Assembly: GCA_046297695.1 (NCBI GenBank)
Contig: JBKBHF010000001.1
Location: 1-64,000, forward strand
Source: Permianibacter sp046297695
Lineage (GTDB): Bacteria > Pseudomonadota > Gammaproteobacteria > Enterobacterales > Permianibacteraceae
Direction: 5' to 3'
Length of the DNA stretch: 64,000 bases
The notes under the pieces are model-generated. The model had not been told where the DNA came from. It did no database searches and saw only the letters and a list, made by a program, of their open reading frames with translations. Shown one piece after another: positions 18,788-26,237 of the stretch (position 1 is its first letter; each line of letters begins with the position of its first letter). A program made the position numbers and the translations under genes.

Positions 18788-19879
18788 ATGATTCGCCGTA
18801 CTGAAAACCTCAATGTGGTCGGACTGGACCACATGCCCTCGCCGCAGGAAATCAAGCAACGGGTGCCGCTGACCGAAAAGAGCGCTGCCACCGTCATTCA
18901 GGGTCGGCAGACGCTGACCCGCATTCTCGACCGCCAGGACCCGCGTCCCGTGATTGTGGTTGGCCCCTGCTCCATCCACGATCCGGTCGCCGGCCTCGAT
19001 TACGCCCAGCGGCTGAAAACCCTGGCCGATGCGGTCAGCGACAGCCTATATGTCGTCATGCGCGTGTATTTCGAAAAGCCGCGCACCACCACCGGCTGGA
19101 AGGGTTTCATCAACGATCCGCACATGGATGACTCCTTCCACATCGAAGAAGGCATGCAGCTGGGCCGGCAATTCCTGTCGGATGTGACCGCCCTCGGCCT
19201 GCCGGCCGCCACCGAGGCGCTCGATCCGATTTCGCCGCAATACTACGGCGATCTGATCAGCTGGACCGCCATCGGCGCCCGCACCTCGGAATCGCAAACC
19301 CACCGCGAGATGGCCTCCGGTTTGTCAACGCCGGTCGGCTTCAAGAACGGCACCGACGGCTCGCTCGACGCCGCCATCAACGGCATCATCTCGGCCTCGC
19401 ACCCACACAGCTTCCTCGGCATCAACGACAACGGCGAAGCGGCGATCATCCGCACCCGTGGCAACGCTTACGGTCACGTCGTGCTGCGCGGCGGCGACCG
19501 GCCGAACTATGACAACGTGTCGGTTTCGATGACCGAGCAGGCACTGTTGAAAGCCAAACTGGCGCCGAACATCATCATTGATTGTTCGCACGCCAACTCC
19601 GGCAAGAAACCGGAATTGCAGCCGCTGGTGCTGAACAATGTCGTCAACCAGATCCGTGACGGCAACAATTCAATTGTCGGCATGATGATCGAAAGTTTCC
19701 TCGAAGCCGGCAACCAGCCGATCCCGAAAGATCGCAGCCAGCTGCGTTACGGCTGCTCCGTCACCGATGCCTGCGTCGACTGGGCAACCACCGAAACCAT
19801 GCTGCACAGCGCCAGAGAAGTATTGGCGCCAATCATCGAGAAACGGCGACGGGAGAAACTTGGCGTGGTAGCGGGCTGA
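18788..19879 (+). CDS. aroG: 3-deoxy-7-phosphoheptulonate synthase (DAHP synthase, class I)
   Basis: First enzyme of the shikimate pathway; it condenses phosphoenolpyruvate and erythrose 4-phosphate to DAHP. The 363 aa fit the E. coli AroF/G/H class. Clear blocks are VVGPCSIHDP, MRVYFEKPRTTTGWKG, GARTSESQTHREMASGL, VGFKNGTDGSLDAA and IDCSHANSGKKP, including the metal-binding Cys and His residues. Which aromatic amino acid inhibits it cannot be decided by eye, so the symbol aroG is a best guess among aroF/aroG/aroH. GGAG lies ahead of the ATG. It is downstream of the Sel1 lipoprotein, with no functional link apparent. Confidence 0.95.
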   Translation: MIRRTENLNVVGLDHMPSPQEIKQRVPLTEKSAATVIQGRQTLTRILDRQDPRPVIVVGPCSIHDPVAGLDYAQRLKTLADAVSDSLYVVMRVYFEKPRTTTGWKGFINDPHMDDSFHIEEGMQLGRQFLSDVTALGLPAATEALDPISPQYYGDLISWTAIGARTSESQTHREMASGLSTPVGFKNGTDGSLDAAINGIISASHPHSFLGINDNGEAAIIRTRGNAYGHVVLRGGDRPNYDNVSVSMTEQALLKAKLAPNIIIDCSHANSGKKPELQPLVLNNVVNQIRDGNNSIVGMMIESFLEAGNQPIPKDRSQLRYGCSVTDACVDWATTETMLHSAREVLAPIIEKRRREKLGVVAG

Positions 19880-19950
19880 GGTCTTTCCGCATCAAACCCG
19901 CCACAAGTCATTCATAGCGCTGTGGGAGCGGGCTACTTCACCTAACCATC

Positions 19951-20021
19951 GTCACCCCGGCGAAAGCCGGGGCCCATTTTCATTGCTGAAAAGATGGCTT
20001 CCGGCCGGCGTCGGAATGACG
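19951..20021. repeat. dispersed repeat GTCACCCCGGCGAAAGCCGGGGCCC
   Basis: Paired hairpins, caccccggcgaaagccgggg then ggcttccggccggcgtcggaatgac, in inverted arrangement. A second copy is at 39457-39524. This is a well-known kind of proteobacterial intergenic repeat. A half copy of the GTGGGAGC repeat lies just before it (19921). Confidence 0.75.
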
Positions 20022-20059
20022 AGTGCCTGAACGCTTCTCAACGATGTTCAAACGGCCGC

Positions 20060-20566
20060 TTACAACTTGCCGATAAAATCGGCCTTGCCCACTTCGACAC
20101 CGACATGGCGCAGGATGTCGTAAGCCGTGGTGCAGTGGAAATAGACGTTCGGGTGCACGTAGTACAGCAGATATGGCAAGCCCTTGTAGCTGACTTCGCC
20201 ATCACGGCGCTGCAGGGTGACGACCTTCTCTTCCGTGCCGTCGATTTGCGCCGGGCTGAAGCTGCTGACGAAATCGATGGTCTTGCGCAGGCGCGCAATC
20301 AGCTCCGGAAAGCTCGCTTCGTTGTCCTCGTAGTTCGGGATCTCGACACCGGCCAAACGGGCCACGCAACCCTTGCTCATGTCGGTGGCGATCTGGACTT
20401 GGCCGCTGAGCGGGAACATGTCGGCGGCAAGCCGCCAGTTCAGCAGCACCGACGGCTCGATCTTCTTGGCCTCGGCATAAGCGGCGCCTTTCTCCAGCAC
20501 GCCGATGAGATTGTTCAATGCACGGGTCAGGACCGGAACGGATGCGTGATACATGGACAGAGACAT
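20060..20566 (-). CDS. DUF1993 domain protein
   Basis: 168 aa. The start MSLSMYHASVPVLTRALNNL and the later blocks WRLAADMFPLSGQVQIATD and HPNVYFHCTTAYDILRHVG are characteristic of the DUF1993 family, helical bundles related in fold to DinB-type proteins. No activity is established. ATG 20564-20566 has AGGAG 8 bases upstream; the longer frame to 20608 is rejected. No signal peptide. It is a single gene divergent from nothing close, 150 bp downstream of the secreted protein gene on the same strand. Confidence 0.88.
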   Translation of the reverse strand: MSLSMYHASVPVLTRALNNLIGVLEKGAAYAEAKKIEPSVLLNWRLAADMFPLSGQVQIATDMSKGCVARLAGVEIPNYEDNEASFPELIARLRKTIDFVSSFSPAQIDGTEEKVVTLQRRDGEVSYKGLPYLLYYVHPNVYFHCTTAYDILRHVGVEVGKADFIGKL

Positions 20567-20716
20567 GAGGTGGCTCCTGTGAATAGGGTTGGCGCCGTCA
20601 TGGCGCAAACGAAGGAGCCCGCATCATACGCCGCTGGATTTTTTTTCTGCCGAAACGCGCCAGGGCGAATTCGGAAACGATCTGTTTCGGCAGCCGGAGG
20701 TAGGTTTTTACGCCAC

Positions 20717-21778
20717 TCAGCCAGCAAAACACTCGATGTCGCCGGCATCGGCAACGGCCCGCTCATCGGCCAACGGCCAGATCTCGTTGCGCAGGAAGGG
20801 CTCCACCACCGTGTCCCAGTCATCGCCATCGAACCAGTGATTGAGCAAACGGGCGGATGCCCAGACCGGATTGCGGTCGGACAAATCGCCTTTGTCGAGC
20901 CAGGTTGGCCGGATATCGGCTTCCTTGTGCTCGTCCGGATTCTGGTATTTGTACAGGCGGAAATTCAGGATCGCGCCTTTGTCATGCGATAGCGCCTCGC
21001 AGCCGTTGATGCGGGCGGCGTGCGCATCGGAATAGGAATCCTGAATCAGGTGCAGCAAGGAGCCGATGGCGATCTTGCGGATACTGGCGCTGCGATCGAC
21101 GTTGCGGGCAAACAGGTAGTGCACGTTCCAGCCCGGACGCTGGATCAGCGCATCGATTTCCGGCAGCTGCGCCAGCGTGGTTTTCGGATCGATCTGACGC
21201 ACGCCAACCTGATAGGCAAATTTGGCCCAGGCCAGCATCTTGCGCCGGGTCTCCTCGGCCGATTCGGTTTCACTGGAGGCCATGGCATGGAGAAACTGCA
21301 AATCGCCATAGTGGCTGCGATACAACAGGTCATCGCTGACTTCGACACCGACACAGGGTGCCGGCGCGTAGCGGTCCTGGCATTTGGCCTTGTCTTCGGC
21401 GTCGAGCATCCATTTGCGCCACTTGGCAATATCGGCGACATCACCGAGCAGCATCAATGACGGGTCATCGTTCCACTCGACACCGGTGACCAGAAAAGCC
21501 AGACGCTTGCCATCGCGGATGCGATCGAATTGCTCCGGACTGCCCTGACATTCCTGCGGCCTGGCATGACAGTCGTAGGCGAGCATGGTCATGGTTTCAT
21601 GCACCGGCTCGGAGATTTTGCTGGCGAGGTAACGCGTGGCCCAGCTGCCAACATCCGGCCGTTCCACCGGATTGATATTGTGGGCCATCGCCGGCGTTGC
21701 CAGCACCAGCAGCGCCCACGCTGCTGCCACGTAACCGGCAATCCGACCGGCGCTGCCCTGCTTCACTTGAACTGCCAT
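20717..21778 (-). CDS. secreted zinc phospholipase C/nuclease-like protein
   Basis: 353 aa. MAVQVKQGSAGRIAGYVAAAW and the following hydrophobic stretch ending in PAMAH form a Sec signal peptide, cleaved before HNINP. Histidine/aspartate patches in the mature protein, HETMTMLAYDCHA near the N-terminus and HLIQDSYSDAHAAR around residue 260, resemble the zinc ligands of the phospholipase C / P1 nuclease fold, where the mature N-terminus often contributes. This assignment is from pattern only. A longer frame to 21874 would overlap purU and push the signal inwards, so I start at ATG 21776-21778. It lies 67 bp after the purU stop on the same strand and may share its transcript. Confidence 0.75.
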   Translation of the reverse strand: MAVQVKQGSAGRIAGYVAAAWALLVLATPAMAHNINPVERPDVGSWATRYLASKISEPVHETMTMLAYDCHARPQECQGSPEQFDRIRDGKRLAFLVTGVEWNDDPSLMLLGDVADIAKWRKWMLDAEDKAKCQDRYAPAPCVGVEVSDDLLYRSHYGDLQFLHAMASSETESAEETRRKMLAWAKFAYQVGVRQIDPKTTLAQLPEIDALIQRPGWNVHYLFARNVDRSASIRKIAIGSLLHLIQDSYSDAHAARINGCEALSHDKGAILNFRLYKYQNPDEHKEADIRPTWLDKGDLSDRNPVWASARLLNHWFDGDDWDTVVEPFLRNEIWPLADERAVADAGDIECFAG

Positions 21779-21845
21779 CCCTGCCACTCGCGCTACACCA
21801 CGAACGGGCCGGATTCTACGTGCCGCTGCGGCCGGCGACCAGCCA

Positions 21846-22682
21846 TCACTCGAAAATGATGGTGCGGTTGCCACTCAGCAGCACGCGCCGTTCAAACACC
21901 AGCTTGAGCGCTTTTGCCAGCACGATCTTCTCGACATCACGACCGGCCTGCGCCATGTCTTCCGGGCTGTGCGAGTGATCAACCGGGATCACGTTCTGCG
22001 CGATGATCGGACCTTCATCGAGATCATTGGTGACGAAATGGGCGGTCGCGCCGATGATCTTGACGCCACGCTGCCACGCCTGCCGGTAGGGACTCGCCCC
22101 GACAAAGGCCGGCAAGAACGAATGGTGGATGTTGATGAGCCGGAACGGATAGCGCGCCACGGCCGCCGGTGTCAGTACGCGCATGTATTTGGCCAGCACG
22201 ATGAAATCCGGCTGATAGCGATCGACCTGTTCGAACAACGCGGCTTCATGCTGCTCGCGGCTGACGCCTTCGTGGCTGACGTGATGATACGGCACCGCGA
22301 ACTTGCAGGTCAGTTCGGCCAGCTGTTCGTAGTTGCTGACCACCGCGACCAAATCGGCGCCGAGCTCGGCAAAGGCATGGCGAACGAGCAGTTCGGCCAA
22401 GCAATGATGTTCTTTGGTGGCGAGCACAACAATGCGCGGCCGCGAACGATCACAGAGCTTGACCGTCGTGCCGATCGGCAACACCGCGGCCAGCTCGGCC
22501 TCGACCGCGGCCGGCTCGATGACACCGTCAAATTCGGTGCGCATGAAAAACCGCGCTTGCTCGTGATCGACGAACTCATGGTTGCTGAGCACGTTGCAGC
22601 CGTGCCGCAGCAGCACGCCGGTAATGGCGTGAACCAATCCCCGTTGGTCGGGGCAATCCACCAGCAGGATATGACTGGACAC
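21846..22682 (-). CDS. purU: formyltetrahydrofolate deformylase (GTG start)
   Basis: PurU hydrolyses 10-formyl-tetrahydrofolate to formate and tetrahydrofolate, balancing one-carbon units with purine synthesis. The 278 aa comprise an N-terminal ACT domain (HILLVDCPDQRGLVHAITG), which binds regulators such as methionine and glycine in E. coli, and a C-terminal formyl-transferase fold with INIHHSFLPAFVGASPY and GATAHFVTNDLDEGPII holding the catalytic Asn/His/Asp region. The start is GTG at 22680-22682 (VSSHILLVDC) with GGGG ahead. A 15-bp tandem repeat lies 19-63 bp upstream. It is on the same strand as, and 67 bp ahead of, the secreted phospholipase-like gene. Confidence 0.96.
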   Translation of the reverse strand: MSSHILLVDCPDQRGLVHAITGVLLRHGCNVLSNHEFVDHEQARFFMRTEFDGVIEPAAVEAELAAVLPIGTTVKLCDRSRPRIVVLATKEHHCLAELLVRHAFAELGADLVAVVSNYEQLAELTCKFAVPYHHVSHEGVSREQHEAALFEQVDRYQPDFIVLAKYMRVLTPAAVARYPFRLINIHHSFLPAFVGASPYRQAWQRGVKIIGATAHFVTNDLDEGPIIAQNVIPVDHSHSPEDMAQAGRDVEKIVLAKALKLVFERRVLLSGNRTIIFE

Positions 22683-22700
22683 AACGAATCCCCGTTCTAG

Positions 22701-22745
22701 TGATAAAGCCTGTAGTGATAACGCCTGTAGAGATGACGGTTGCAG
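22701..22745. repeat. 15-bp tandem repeat upstream of purU
   Basis: tgataaagcctgtag, tgataacgcctgtag and the diverged agatgacggttgcag follow one another, then a partial tgatagg. They sit 19-63 bp upstream of the purU start, in the place of a promoter or leader. The 22683-22869 gap has no gene. Confidence 0.65.
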
Positions 22746-22869
22746 TGATAGGAGTTATGGCTTCAAGGCTCGCCGACAGGAATATCTGTCAACGATGCCT
22801 GCGTCAGACTACCGCGCGCCAATGCGCTTGCGATATGACAGCAAACGATATCGGCGGCGGAACTGGCCG

Positions 22870-24813
22870 TCAGTCTTGCCAGCAAACCCGGTTGCGGCCG
22901 GCATCCTTGGCGGCATAAAGCGCCTCATCGGCCCGGCGCAGCACCTGCCCGATCGGTTCATCGCCGCCCTGGCAGGCGGTACCACCGAGACTGATGGTCA
23001 ACTTCAGGTTGGCTTCGATGTCCGTGAGTTCAATGGCGGCCACCGCCGCGCGAATCCGCTCGGCGACTTGCAGCGCCATGTCCTTGTCCGTCGCCGGCAG
23101 CAACAACAGAAACTCCTCACCGCCGAGCCGGCCGAGCACATCGGCATCACGAACCACGGTACGAAACGCCGCGGCAACGCGTTTCAGGACCTTGTCACCG
23201 GCCAAGTGACCGTGGGTATCGTTGAGCCGTTTGAAATGATCGAGATCGGCGATCAGTACGCTGACATGGCTTTCGGTTGCCCGGTGCGATTGCCGCAGAA
23301 TATCGAGCTCAGCCAGCACCCGACGCCGGTTGGCCAGTCCCGTCAACTCATCGGTCATCGCCATCGCATGCAGTCTGTGGCTGGCCCGGCGCTGGCGCCA
23401 CAAGGTCCAGACCAGCATCACCACCACCACCGCGCCCAGCACAATCACCGCCACCTGCAAACGGGTGGCGCGCTGTTCCTGTCGCAGCGCCTGCTCGACC
23501 GCCGCTTTTTCCTTTTGCAAGGCAATGTTCTGCTGTTCCTGATACTGGGTATCGAACTGCACCTTCATCAGCGCGAACTGCTGATCGCGCTGGCTGGCCG
23601 CCAGTTGGTCGGCAATCTGTTTCAGCGACACGTGGTTGTCGTACGCTGCTCGCCAATTCTCCAGCTCGGCATTCAACGCGGCGAGCGCCGCATAGGTATC
23701 GCGCAGTTCGTGTTGGGCGCGGTTCTGCTTGAAGGTGGCGAGTGCCGTCTCCAGGCTGCTGCGCGCCTCGCGGTAACGCTTGAGCTGGCGCAGCGCGATG
23801 CCGCGTTGCAGATGGATCTGCGCCTGCAACCGGTTGTCATTGACGGTCTGCGCGATCACCATCGCCTGATCCAGCTCGGTCAATGCCTGTGCCGGTTGCA
23901 GTTGCGCGTTCAAGACACTGCCAAGGCCACGCTTGGCGTAGGCGACACCGCGATCAAAACCAATGCCCTGATGGGCCGTCAGCGCCCGCTCGTATGCCGT
24001 CTTCGCGTCCGCATATTCGGCCAGGTTTTCCAGCGTCCGGCCAAGGTTGTGCAGCGCGATGCCCAGATCGCTGGGCTCGTTCTCCTGCTCCAGCATGCGG
24101 ACCGAGCGCTCGTAATAAATGCGCGCCTGGGCGTAATCGCCCATCCGGTTATAGAGCGTGGCAATGCTGTTGAGAACGGTGCGGGCGTAGACCGGCATCG
24201 CCAGTTTTTCATACAGACCATGGGCGCGCTGCAGATCGGCCAGGCCGCCGCTGTAGTGGCCACCGACACCGCGGATATAGCCGCGCTGGTACAGCGAGTG
24301 CGCCAGCATGTAGAAATCCTGCGCCACTTCCGCGATGGCGACCGCCTCGTCATAGAGCGCTTCGGCTTCACTGTTCTTGCCTTGCGATTCCAGCAAATTG
24401 CCGCGACAGCTGAGAAAGCCGGCCCGCCAACCATCACGCATCGATTGCTCGGCCAGCTGCAAGCCTCGGGTGATGTCTTCCGCCGCCATTTCCGGCGCGC
24501 TTTCGATGAGTTCATCGCAGCGGAGAAAACGGGCTCGCAGCTCAAGCTCGCGATCCGGTTGTTTGGCCAGCGCGGCCAGGACCTCAGCGGTGATCCGCAA
24601 CGCCTTGGCGGAATTGCTGCGCTTGGCCAACTCGGCCTCGTCAAGTTGCTGGCGCAGCGCGTCGGTACTGCTGGTAGGAGGTGATGTGACAACCGGTTTA
24701 CTGTCCGGAACAACCGTTTCCGCGACCGCAATACCGGAGAGTCCGACGGTGAGCGGCAACAGCAGACTCAGCCCCAATCCCCAACGGACGACCTGTTCAC
24801 GACCACGGCGCAT
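22870..24813 (-). CDS. TPR-GGDEF diguanylate cyclase, membrane-anchored
   Basis: 647 aa. An N-terminal hydrophobic segment (residues ~10-30, a signal or anchor) is followed by ~350 residues of tetratricopeptide repeats, for example RTVLNSIATLYNRMGDYAQA and ALHNLGRTLENLAEYADAKT. Then come a coiled coil, one transmembrane helix (LQVAVIVLGAVVVVMLVWTL) and a C-terminal GGDEF domain. The domain has DELTGLANRR, DLDHFKRLNDTHGH and the active-site GRLGGEEF, so it should make c-di-GMP; an upstream RxxD inhibitory site is not obvious. The layout suggests that a periplasmic TPR sensor controls a cytoplasmic cyclase. GGGAG precedes the ATG by 6 bases. Monocistronic. Confidence 0.94.
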   Translation of the reverse strand: MRRGREQVVRWGLGLSLLLPLTVGLSGIAVAETVVPDSKPVVTSPPTSSTDALRQQLDEAELAKRSNSAKALRITAEVLAALAKQPDRELELRARFLRCDELIESAPEMAAEDITRGLQLAEQSMRDGWRAGFLSCRGNLLESQGKNSEAEALYDEAVAIAEVAQDFYMLAHSLYQRGYIRGVGGHYSGGLADLQRAHGLYEKLAMPVYARTVLNSIATLYNRMGDYAQARIYYERSVRMLEQENEPSDLGIALHNLGRTLENLAEYADAKTAYERALTAHQGIGFDRGVAYAKRGLGSVLNAQLQPAQALTELDQAMVIAQTVNDNRLQAQIHLQRGIALRQLKRYREARSSLETALATFKQNRAQHELRDTYAALAALNAELENWRAAYDNHVSLKQIADQLAASQRDQQFALMKVQFDTQYQEQQNIALQKEKAAVEQALRQEQRATRLQVAVIVLGAVVVVMLVWTLWRQRRASHRLHAMAMTDELTGLANRRRVLAELDILRQSHRATESHVSVLIADLDHFKRLNDTHGHLAGDKVLKRVAAAFRTVVRDADVLGRLGGEEFLLLLPATDKDMALQVAERIRAAVAAIELTDIEANLKLTISLGGTACQGGDEPIGQVLRRADEALYAAKDAGRNRVCWQD

Positions 24814-24882
24814 CTAACCGGCTCCCGGACAAAAAGTGGTCGAAGTTTAGCATGCGAGTGCGACAGCGCCGACGTGCGCTAC

Positions 24883-25620
24883 TTATGCATTGTTCACATC
24901 CGTTGGCCATTGCCAACGCTGCAACAAGGCCTGAAAGCAACCATCAACCGGTTGTTCGAGCACCAGCGTCGCACCGGTGACCGGATGTGCCAGTCGCATG
25001 CGGACGCAGGCGAGCAGCATCCGCGGTGCGGCCAGCTGCTCGCGGAAATAACGATTGTGGCTGCCCTTGCCGTAACGGACATCACCGATGATGGGATGCG
25101 CGATATGTTTGAGATGGCGACGCAGCTGATGCCGACGACCGGTCAGCGGCGACAGCGCCAGCAAGGCGTAACGGGAGACGGGATAGCGGTCGACCGCGAC
25201 CGGCAGTTCGACGCAGGCCAGACGCCGGTAATCGGTAACCGCTGGCTGGGCCGGGGCATCGGCCCGCGTTTTCTTGTCGTAGTCATCCTGGATACGGTCC
25301 AGCGGGTGATCAATCCGGCCCTGTTCCGGCGGATGGCCGCGCACCACCGCCCAATAGCATTTGTCGATTTTCTGTTCGGCAAACTGCTGCACCAGCTGGC
25401 GCGCCATTTCCGGATGACGGGCAAACAGCAGCACGCCGGAGGTGCCCTTGTCGAGACGGTGCACCGGATACACGTGCTGGCCCAATTGATCGCGCAGCAT
25501 TTGGACAGCAAAGCGGGTTTCGTTGCGATCAATGCCGGTTCGGTGCACCAGCAGCCCGGCCGGTTTGTGTACCGCGACCAAATGCTCGTCGCAATACAAC
25601 ACCGGCAAAACATCGGTCAT
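24883..25620 (-). CDS. truC: tRNA pseudouridine synthase TruC-like
   Basis: 245 aa of the RluA superfamily. It has the catalytic motif VHRLDKGTSGVLLFA (Asp in HRLD) and the strand VLYCDEHLVAVHKPAGLLVH typical of TruC, which makes pseudouridine 65 in tRNA. There is no S4 domain, which also favours TruC over RluC/D. TGRRHQLRRHLKHIAHPIIG is the conserved C-terminal block. Start MTDVLPVLYCDEHL (ATG 25618-25620) has AGAGG upstream; the frame extends to 25647 but gains only nine residues. It is 69 bp ahead of the TPR-GGDEF gene on the same strand (in reading order it precedes it), with no evident functional link. Confidence 0.9.
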   Translation of the reverse strand: MTDVLPVLYCDEHLVAVHKPAGLLVHRTGIDRNETRFAVQMLRDQLGQHVYPVHRLDKGTSGVLLFARHPEMARQLVQQFAEQKIDKCYWAVVRGHPPEQGRIDHPLDRIQDDYDKKTRADAPAQPAVTDYRRLACVELPVAVDRYPVSRYALLALSPLTGRRHQLRRHLKHIAHPIIGDVRYGKGSHNRYFREQLAAPRMLLACVRMRLAHPVTGATLVLEQPVDGCFQALLQRWQWPTDVNNA

Positions 25621-25719
25621 GACTTCGGCAGCCTCTGCAAGAAGCAAAGGCTGGCATTATCGGCCCGGCTGCGCCGCGCGTCACCTCGGACTGCAGCCGG
25701 ACGTGATGCCCGACCCTAC

Positions 25720-26196
25720 TCACGGTCTGACGAGACTCTGCTCCTTGAAGACACCGCTGCGCTTCAGCGTCTGAAGCTTCAGCTCACTGGCTTCCAGCTG
25801 CTGGTTCAGCGTCAGGTTCTGTTCGCGCAGGCTGAGAAAACGCTGATCAACCTCGGTCAGCCGCTTGTCGACATCGGCCACGCTGCCACTCAGCGTCTGC
25901 CGGCGTTCGCTCAGCACGGCCAACTTCTGTTCCAGTGCAGCCAGACCGGCACGCGCCTGCCTGAGCAATTGCGTCGACTATTGCTGCGCCTGTTCCAGCG
26001 CGGCGATCCGCTCGCCTTTGTTGGCCAGCTCACGCTCGAACTTTGCGCCGATGGTCAACCAGGCTGTACCGAACGAACCCACCACGCTCATCAACGTAGT
26101 CATCACCGGCACCAGAATCAGCAAGGTCTGCTGACTCTGGTTTGTGGCCGCACCGTTGCCTCCATGATCACACCTCCATGTCTTCCGACTTATCAA
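25720..26196 (-). pseudogene. membrane-anchored coiled-coil protein interrupted by an in-frame TAG
   Basis: One continuous frame from about 26196 to 25720 is broken only by TAG at 25978-25980. Before it are a transmembrane segment (LLILVPVMTTLMSVVGSFGT) and a charged helix ending LEQAQQ. After it the helix continues without a break, STQLLRQARAGLAALEQKL, with heptad character to the end. CAG (Gln) to TAG is the simplest explanation. Total length with the stop read through is about 158 codons. The only in-frame start near the beginning is a poor TTG at 26194-26196; an ATG with a nearby GGAGG lies out of frame, a possible second lesion. The gene begins 41 bp after the papain/hydrolase gene, so they are probably one transcript. 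Homologues were not recognised. Confidence 0.65.
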
Positions 26197-26237
26197 CTGG
26201 CTTGTCTGCTGGCCTGTTTGATTTGACTGCGGCCCGG

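Noticed and set aside
22795..24684. 629-codon plus frame opposite the TPR-GGDEF gene
   Set aside because: Antisense shadow of a clear coding gene.
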